Shown here: positions 1-5,933 of the stretch, piece after piece
How the letters are laid out: the number at the start of each line of letters is the position of its first letter
How positions within the stretch are numbered: the first letter of the stretch is position 1
Source of the DNA: a virus
Length of the DNA: 20,567 nucleotides
IMG/VR virus record: IMGVR_UViG_3300038435_000203
Location: 1 to 20,567 of that record
Strand: one strand, 5' to 3'
Notes under the pieces: generated by a model
Seen by the model: only the letters and a program-made list of their open reading frames with translations
The model's database searches: none
What the model was told of the DNA's origin: nothing
Position numbers and translations under genes: made by a program

Positions 1-77
1 AGTGGTTTAAGGCAGCGGTCTTGAAAACCGCCGTGCGGGCAACCGTACCGTGGGTTCGAATCCCACCCCTTCCGCCA
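1..77 (+). tRNA. tRNA-Ser(UGA), 3' part (5' end outside window)
   Basis: This is the 3' portion of a serine tRNA. The anticodon arm has the stem GCGGT/ACCGC around a seven-base loop whose anticodon is TGA at 22-24. A long variable arm follows, as expected of a class II tRNA. The T arm GGGTTCGAATCCC and the acceptor strand come next, and CCA is encoded at 75-77. The 5' acceptor strand and part of the D arm lie before the window. The 3' ends of tRNA-Ser genes are common insertion sites for islands and prophages, and the sequence after this one is accessory in nature. Confidence 0.95.
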
Positions 78-383
78 GTCCTGCCCCGGCAAACACTCTC
101 TGGTGACTTCGAGCGCGCTAAGAAGCCCAATAACCACGGGCTTCGCGCACAAACCTCCCGACTGTATCGTGCTGTCGAGGTGTGGCATTCGCTCTCTCCA
201 GCCGCATTTTCTCCGGACCTCCCGACTCTGCAGATTTAGTACGGAACGCTTAAGCATTTGATTCTAAGCTTATTTTCGCGGCGGCAGCGCTCTGTACGTT
301 GCGGAAATATCGCGGAGTAGCGGGAGAGCCTGCAGACGAACTGCGGCTTTGATATTGCAGCGCATGTCGAGCGAATCGCTGCA
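78..383. other. Gene-free stretch between tRNA-Ser and the DUF4238 gene
   Basis: These 306 bp hold no convincing gene; the open frame that starts inside the tRNA has no family resemblance. No poly-T terminator or exact copy of the tRNA 3' end is visible. The last 140 bp before the DUF4238 start are AT-richer around 248-275 and must hold that gene's promoter, but no convincing -35/-10 pair could be assigned. Confidence 0.6.
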
Positions 384-2840
384 ATGTCGGTCACACGAAA
401 CAACCACTACGTTCCGCAATGGTACCAGGAGGGCTTTTTCGAGCCCGGCCGCTCGTCGCTTGCCTATGTCGACATGACGCCGGACAAGAAGGTTCTGCCA
501 GACGGCCGCGTGATCGTCCAAAACTCTGCGTGGGACGATACGTCGACCTCTAGAGCCTTTCGGCAGAAGGACTTGTACTCGACCTTCTTCGGCACCTCTG
601 TCAACGACGAGATTGAGCGCCGTCTGTTCGGCGATATCGACGGTCGGGGCTCTAAAGCCGTTCGCGCGTTCATAGGCACGGACGTGAGCGAATGGCACGA
701 GCACTTCCAAACCTTCTTCGAGTTCCTCGATATTCAGAAAATCCGCACGCCGAAGGGCTTGGACTGGCTCAAGGCGCAGTATCCGGCCCTCTCGCAGAAC
801 GAGCTGATGTTCGAGATGCAGGGTATCCGCATGCTTCACTGCACGATCTGGGCTGGCGGGGTGCGCGAAATAGTTTCTGCTGAAGACTCCGCCGTGAAGT
901 TCATCACCAGCGACCATCCCGTGACGATCTACAACCACGCGGTCCCTCCTACGGACGCGACGTGCGCGTATCCGGGTGATCCCGGAATCGCGTTGCGGGG
1001 GTCGCAGACGATTTACCCGATGGACCGTAACCACTGCCTCATCTTTACGAACTTGGAATACGCCAAGGATCCGGGCATCGGCCCGCTTGAGAAGAGGACC
1101 TTCGCGCGCAACTACCGACAGTCCCTGACGCGGATCGATACGTTCATTCGCTCTCGAAAGCTCAACGCGCACGAAGTCGCGCAAATCAATTTCATCATGA
1201 AGAAGCGCGCGCGCCGCTTCATCGGTGCCGGTCGCAAGGAATGGCTGTACCCGGAAAACGCCGTGACGGAGCCTTGGAGCGAGTTGCGGAAGACGCTTTT
1301 GCCGCCCAAAGGCGGCATGTTTCACTTCGGTGGCGAGATATTTGTCGGCTTCGAGAGCGGTGATGTCCATTACCAGGACGAGTATGGCAGGACCGAGAAG
1401 CCGCGGGAATTCCTGATCAAGAAGGTGCCAGACAAGCCCTTGCGGCCGGGCGACTACTGCGGATGCGGGCGGGGAAAATCGTTCAAGGAATGCTGCCAGT
1501 CCAGGCCAGAGGCGCTGCGGCCTGCCTGGAACGAGAAGAGCATCCGAGAGCGAAACCTGATGCTGCAAAACGGCATCGTGAACGTCCTGGAGCTCGACTC
1601 CGGAAAGGACTGGGTTCAGATTCGCCGCGATTTGACCGACGAGAAGATCGGCAAGATTTACAATCTCTACGAAGGCCTGTGGCCGCTTGAGACCGATTTG
1701 CTCGCGCTGCTGCCGAAACCGGACGGAGAACCTCGCGCCGTCTACACGGGGTCGATCCACCCGTCATCGATCACCGATTTCGCGCTGGCGGCTCCGCTGT
1801 ATTTCGGCGAGCTCATCGTCGCGCATCCATTCGTCCACCCCGGGGTAATAAAGAAGGAGATGAGGCCGACTGAGAATCCGAAGTCGTATCGGCAGGAATT
1901 CCTGAAGACGATCTTGTTCTTCCTGAACGTCATGCCGCTCGTCGACCTCGGCTTGATCAATCTCATACCCGACCCTTGCGACTTCGACTTCCATCTCCGC
2001 GAGCAGATGATGAGCATGGCGCGAGCACGAGCTCCGCGATTCGATCCGAAGGATGACCCTCGCCTGCGAGGGACGATGGAAGAGGATCACCGGCGCGGCA
2101 TCATGCTAATGCCGCCGGACGCGATGCGTAGGCAGCTTCGTAAGCTCAAGCCGAATCTCAGTGATGAGGAGGTCGAGGCGGCCATGCGCGCCGGCGTTCA
2201 GATGAGGGAGCGTGACCCGCTGGCCGTCCTCCAGGAAGGCTCTATGGAAGGCGGCAAGGCCGGCGGTCAGATGAGTATGTTCAAGCTCGCCCCGAATTTT
2301 GAGATGACCATGTACCTAGCCCAAGCCACCGGGGCCTGCATCGTGACGGATAGCCCTTTCCGCTGGACCGAGGTCCAGGGCGCCATCCGACGGCGCTTCA
2401 AGGCGGCAACACCCGGTCTCGCGGCGCTCGTGACCGTTATCGAGCGATCCAAATTCGCGTTCCCGCAGAACACGACGGATGTTGTCGATGCGGCTCTGAA
2501 AAAGACGGGTGCTGGCTACCCGGACTTGCTCCGCGACCTCTTCAAGTATCTTTCCAATCTCGCAGAGCGCGGCGCGAAACCAAATCGCGAAGCGCAGTTC
2601 GTTGGCCGGTTCGCCAAAGTGCACGCGGCAGCCCAGAGTAACCTCAAAAAATCAGACCTGCCTGTGAAGGAGGGCCGCGTCTCTTGCATCTTCCCGCCGG
2701 GCGGCATCCAGGACAACACCGTCAACCGCCTGCTCTTGATGTCGAGCTCGGAGAGGCATCTATCGAGCGTGCCGATGGCCTTCTTCATCGAACCTGCCGA
2801 TGAACTCTTGGTGGGGGCCAAAGGACCGCTGTTGCCATGA
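384..2840 (+). CDS. DUF4238 domain protein with internal SEC-C zinc motif
   Basis: The protein has 818 residues. The N-terminus (residues 5-14, RNNHYVPQWY) carries the signature opening of the DUF4238 family. Further family-like blocks are FITSDHPV at 173-180 and YPMDRNHCLIF at 211-221. A SEC-C motif follows at residues 357-372, with Cys359, Cys361, Cys370 and Cys371 as metal ligands; SEC-C is known as a zinc-binding module that bridges proteins or nucleic acids. Residues 380-818 have no family I recognise. DUF4238 has no established reaction, but its members are frequent in defence islands, so a defence role is inference. The usual family member is much shorter (roughly 250-350 residues), so the long C-terminal half is unusual. 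No clear Shine-Dalgarno precedes the ATG; the start was chosen because it places the conserved motif at residue 5. It is transcribed away from the tRNA and converges with the HEPN-like gene. Confidence 0.85.
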   Translation: MSVTRNNHYVPQWYQEGFFEPGRSSLAYVDMTPDKKVLPDGRVIVQNSAWDDTSTSRAFRQKDLYSTFFGTSVNDEIERRLFGDIDGRGSKAVRAFIGTDVSEWHEHFQTFFEFLDIQKIRTPKGLDWLKAQYPALSQNELMFEMQGIRMLHCTIWAGGVREIVSAEDSAVKFITSDHPVTIYNHAVPPTDATCAYPGDPGIALRGSQTIYPMDRNHCLIFTNLEYAKDPGIGPLEKRTFARNYRQSLTRIDTFIRSRKLNAHEVAQINFIMKKRARRFIGAGRKEWLYPENAVTEPWSELRKTLLPPKGGMFHFGGEIFVGFESGDVHYQDEYGRTEKPREFLIKKVPDKPLRPGDYCGCGRGKSFKECCQSRPEALRPAWNEKSIRERNLMLQNGIVNVLELDSGKDWVQIRRDLTDEKIGKIYNLYEGLWPLETDLLALLPKPDGEPRAVYTGSIHPSSITDFALAAPLYFGELIVAHPFVHPGVIKKEMRPTENPKSYRQEFLKTILFFLNVMPLVDLGLINLIPDPCDFDFHLREQMMSMARARAPRFDPKDDPRLRGTMEEDHRRGIMLMPPDAMRRQLRKLKPNLSDEEVEAAMRAGVQMRERDPLAVLQEGSMEGGKAGGQMSMFKLAPNFEMTMYLAQATGACIVTDSPFRWTEVQGAIRRRFKAATPGLAALVTVIERSKFAFPQNTTDVVDAALKKTGAGYPDLLRDLFKYLSNLAERGAKPNREAQFVGRFAKVHAAAQSNLKKSDLPVKEGRVSCIFPPGGIQDNTVNRLLLMSSSERHLSSVPMAFFIEPADELLVGAKGPLLP

Positions 2841-2855
2841 AAGTACCGCGACAAT

Positions 2856-2898
2856 CGTTACGAATAGCTCCGCTTGGTTGGCGTTATCACTCGTAACG
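2856..2898. terminator. Inverted repeat between convergent genes, possible bidirectional terminator
   Basis: CGTTACGA at 2856-2863 is matched by TCGTAACG at 2891-2898, an 8-bp inverted repeat with a 27-nt loop. A second inverted pair interlocks with it (AGCTCC at 2866-2871, GGAGCT at 2913-2918). The site lies in the 85-bp gap where two genes converge, the place where a terminator is expected. There is no T tract, so the call is weak. Confidence 0.3.
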
Positions 2899-2925
2899 GT
2901 CACCGCGCCTATGGAGCTCGCTTTC

Positions 2926-3384
2926 TCAGTATTTCCCCTCAAGCTTGAGAGCCGCAACGACAATAAAACTGCCCGTTGAGTGAAATGCGGTGCTAACCAT
3001 CTGGGTGTCGGTCATCGCTTCGATACCCGGTCTCTGCTCAGGAGACGACCACGCGACTAACGCTTTCTTCAGGTCTGCCAACCTCTGGGTAATCGTCCCC
3101 TCCTTGTGACCGTGCGCAACCGCGTTCCGGAGATCGTTGCCCTTCTTCAGCACTTCCCACAGTGCCTCACTAAGATCAGGCAAAAATAGCTTCTGAGCGA
3201 CGTCGATCTTGCCTGCGAAGAAGCGTCGCCTCCATCTTCTTTTGGCCGCTCTCAGTAAATCATTCAAAGACTGCTCGGCACTGAGGTGTCCTTTCAAAAC
3301 CGCCAGGATCCGCTCATCGTATTTCTCGATACGCTCCCTCAATGCTTTGCGCGCCTCTTCGAGACGCGGGTCATTTATGTCCAC
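2926..3384 (-). CDS. Small HEPN-like protein
   Basis: The protein has 152 residues and is mostly helical by composition. Residues 82-92 read GNDLRNAVAHG, containing R86-x4-H91. This matches the R-x4-6-H signature of HEPN domains, many of which are metal-independent RNases in toxin-antitoxin and abortive-infection systems. The start is GTG, preceded by GGGGAG 7 nt upstream. No partner such as an MNT nucleotidyltransferase lies beside it. It is read in the same direction as the restriction operon, separated from the helicase gene by 97 bp, and could be its last gene or stand alone. The HEPN call rests on one motif plus helical character, so a non-catalytic helical bundle remains possible. Confidence 0.6.
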   Translation of the reverse strand: MDINDPRLEEARKALRERIEKYDERILAVLKGHLSAEQSLNDLLRAAKRRWRRRFFAGKIDVAQKLFLPDLSEALWEVLKKGNDLRNAVAHGHKEGTITQRLADLKKALVAWSSPEQRPGIEAMTDTQMVSTAFHSTGSFIVVAALKLEGKY

Positions 3385-3481
3385 AGTGATACTCCCCGTC
3401 AGGCAGCCAATAGCTTCGCTACGAAATCCATATGCGCGACGGCATTGCCGGCGTACCGTGCCGCGGGTAGCGCTCCGCGGG

Positions 3482-5593
3482 CTATTGCGCCTTCGGCCCT
3501 TGCTGCGCTTTCAAGAAATCGTCCAGGAACTCGGATACCGGCTCCACGCCGGTGACCATCAAATGATCGCGCGCCCTCGTGCACGCGACATAGAGCAGAT
3601 GCCGCTCGGTATCGTAGACCTCTTCGAGGTCGGCATCGTCTGCCACACTCTCGATGCGTTCCTGGAGCGGAATGACCTCGTCGTCGCAGGCCATCACAGC
3701 GACGGAACGGAATTCCAAGCCCTTCGCGAAGTGCATGGTGCTGATGGCAACGCTGCCGTCTTCCACTTCCACCTTTTCGCTGAGTTCGATGCCCCGGGCA
3801 CCCGCTGCCTTCAACGCATTTCGCGCGCGCTTGAGTTGCCCATCGGAGCGAACAAACACTCCGATCTCATGCGGTTGGCAGCCCTCGCGTAGGCGCTCGG
3901 ATATCCATTGGCCGACAGCCTTTTGCTCTTCGTCGGGGTTGGCGAACACCTCAACCGTCGGCGGCGGTCCATCGAACACCGACACGGTACCGCGGCGGCC
4001 TTCGGCATTGCCGTCCACGTCCGAGACTGTGGCCGGAAGCAGTCGATCCGCATGCATCCGTATCTGGTGCGAAGTCCGATAGTTGATCCGCAGGGTAAAT
4101 GAACGCCCCCGCACATCGAGGCCAAGGGCCTTCCACGAGAACGGCTGCTGGAAGATGCGCTGACCAAGATCGCCCGTGAAAAATAGACCGTCCTGCTTGT
4201 CGCCCGATAGCGCGCCGAGGAACCGTGCCTCGGCGACGCCGAGATCCTGGGCCTCGTCCACCACCGCGTAGTCGAACGGCTTCTTGCCGCCAGAGGCCAG
4301 ATCGACGGCGAGACGTCCGAACACGTCGGCCCATGTCACCGCCTTCTTTTCCGCAAGGCCAGCTCGCACGCGCTCGAAAATCGCCCAAAGAATCTCCCGT
4401 TGCTTTCCACCGATTCTTGTCTTGCGGCCGAGCCGGGAAACATCCCGGTACGCCTCCCAGGACTTCAATTGCCACGCGTCGACCACGTCGGCCCATTCGC
4501 CGTACAGGAAGTGCGATGAAAATTTGTGACCTTCGACCTCCGCAGCGGCCTTAGCGAGAAGGTTCTTGATCAGCGCTAGCGCCGCAATGCTCGGCTGTCC
4601 AAAACGCTCGCTGTAAAGGTCATACCCCACGGCGGGGATTGCCTTCACCGTGATCCGGCTGGCGATGGTCGGTTCGTTCCCGATGAGCGTTGCAAGCCGG
4701 ACGCGCAATGCGTTCGCGAGCGCTTTTGAGAATGTCGTCAGCAGGACGCGCGCTTGAGGATTTGCCCGGGCGAGATGCGCCGCGCGGTGCAGGGCCACGA
4801 TCGTCTTGCCGGTCCCCGCCGAGCCGGAGACGCGCGCCGGTCCCGAATAGCCGCGTTCGACCAAGGCGGCTTGAGAGGGATGAAGGAAGACCGCCCATTT
4901 TTCCCATGGGTAGTCGAGTGCGCGCTGCAATTCCTCGACATTGGTCAGAACACGGAATCGCCGCTGCGCGTCCGGATGCGCGAATGGATCGGCTTCGACA
5001 GGCGCGGGCGGCGGCGGTTCCGGCTTCTCGCCGACCGCGAGTTTCAGGAGCGCTTCCTGCGCCTCCTGCGGCAGGTGAACGATGATGTCGAAGAGCGTGT
5101 CCTCGGTAGCGGCGCGCACGTCGTCGACCCATTCCTCGGGCACGCCGAAGGACATCAATTCGAACTTGCGAAGATTGTCGAAGAGTTTCGGCTTCGGTGA
5201 TGGGGTTGGGGCCGTCTTGGGTTCCACCACCTCCTTCGGCCTGACGATCTCGACTTCCTGAATGCGCTCGCGAATCTCGACGAGCTGCATCGCGCCGGTG
5301 GTTGGATGCCGCTCGATCTTGCGCCGCTCCGCCCATTTGTAGGCGGCGTCATGGTGATCCACATAGGCGAGGAGCAGGCTCGAAGCGGTGCGATGCACGA
5401 TCAGCCGGACATCGGCATTGACGCGCAACGACCAGAAATTCGCATCCTTGGCGCGATCGAGCTTGTGGAAGGAGAGACCCGGCGAGGCCGGATTGAGTTG
5501 GAGGTCAAACGCCGTCGTCTTCACAGCCTTCTGCTCTTGCGCGGTGAGACGCGAGAGCGAGTCTGTGAAGGTGTCGGCGATGCGAAATTCCAT
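3482..5593 (-). CDS. UvrD/Rep-like SF1 helicase with RelE/ParE-like N-terminal domain
   Basis: The protein has 703 residues. Residues 1-90 have the look of a RelE/ParE-superfamily fold: an FTDSLSRL helix, then the LDRAKDANFWSLRVNADVRL strands and an AYVDHHDAAYKWAERRK ending. A Pro-rich linker lies at about 120-205. The SF1 helicase core follows: Walker A GSAGTGKT at 257-264, Walker B VVDEAQD at 444-450, NYRTSHQIR at 504-512, AISTMHFAKGLEF at 616-628, and the YVACTRARDHL motif at 668-678. This predicts ATP-driven 3'-5' translocation on DNA, acting in the cytoplasm. It is the last clear member of the restriction operon, 10 bp after the 109-residue gene. A weak AAGG sits close to the ATG. Whether the N-terminal domain cuts RNA or only binds is unknown, and a classical toxin active site cannot be confirmed by eye. 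Helicases of this fused type may help process DNA or exclude phage together with the restriction genes (inference). Confidence 0.88.
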   Translation of the reverse strand: MEFRIADTFTDSLSRLTAQEQKAVKTTAFDLQLNPASPGLSFHKLDRAKDANFWSLRVNADVRLIVHRTASSLLLAYVDHHDAAYKWAERRKIERHPTTGAMQLVEIRERIQEVEIVRPKEVVEPKTAPTPSPKPKLFDNLRKFELMSFGVPEEWVDDVRAATEDTLFDIIVHLPQEAQEALLKLAVGEKPEPPPPAPVEADPFAHPDAQRRFRVLTNVEELQRALDYPWEKWAVFLHPSQAALVERGYSGPARVSGSAGTGKTIVALHRAAHLARANPQARVLLTTFSKALANALRVRLATLIGNEPTIASRITVKAIPAVGYDLYSERFGQPSIAALALIKNLLAKAAAEVEGHKFSSHFLYGEWADVVDAWQLKSWEAYRDVSRLGRKTRIGGKQREILWAIFERVRAGLAEKKAVTWADVFGRLAVDLASGGKKPFDYAVVDEAQDLGVAEARFLGALSGDKQDGLFFTGDLGQRIFQQPFSWKALGLDVRGRSFTLRINYRTSHQIRMHADRLLPATVSDVDGNAEGRRGTVSVFDGPPPTVEVFANPDEEQKAVGQWISERLREGCQPHEIGVFVRSDGQLKRARNALKAAGARGIELSEKVEVEDGSVAISTMHFAKGLEFRSVAVMACDDEVIPLQERIESVADDADLEEVYDTERHLLYVACTRARDHLMVTGVEPVSEFLDDFLKAQQGPKAQ

Positions 5594-5603
5594 CCTTGAA
5601 GCC

Positions 5604-5933
5604 CTACGGTCTCCAATAGCTATCTTGTGCCCAGGCGTCTAAAGGCGCGGTGTTCCATTGTCCGTCGTCATGGAGGCTTTCCAGGAAGGTGATAGCTTCG
5701 GCAAAGCAATCATTTTCAATCGCCCAAAGAAGCTGCTGCCCCAGCCGTTCATACTTCACCTGATCGGATTCCCCGGAAGCGGCCAGAATGAGCGGCATGG
5801 GCGGCCAGCTTTCCTTGGTCGCGTATCGACTGAGCAGAGCATGAAAATCTGCCCAATGCCGACCGGCAGGACTCGATCGACTTTGTGATCTGATCTTCTG
5901 CAGGAAGCGCTGACGTTGTTCCTCCTCAGCCAT
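5604..5933 (-). CDS. Unknown 109-residue protein in the restriction operon
   Basis: I do not recognise this family. The protein has 109 residues, an acidic and basic mixed N-terminus (EEEQRQRFLQKIR) and a helical body (LGQQLLWAIENDCFAEAITFLESL). It has no membrane segment and no obvious catalytic motif. The ATG at 5933 shares one base with the TGA of the methyltransferase gene (TGATG), and a GTG three bases upstream is an alternative start. The gene ends 10 bp before the helicase start. Such placement implies translational coupling and a role with the flanking methyltransferase and helicase, perhaps as an adaptor (inference). Confidence 0.7.
   Translation of the reverse strand: MAEEEQRQRFLQKIRSQSRSSPAGRHWADFHALLSRYATKESWPPMPLILAASGESDQVKYERLGQQLLWAIENDCFAEAITFLESLHDDGQWNTAPLDAWAQDSYWRP

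Noticed and set aside
270-1760. Long open frame of 496 codons on the minus strand
   Set aside because: It lies antisense to the DUF4238 gene in GC-rich DNA, has no recognisable domain, and the opposite frame has clear family motifs.
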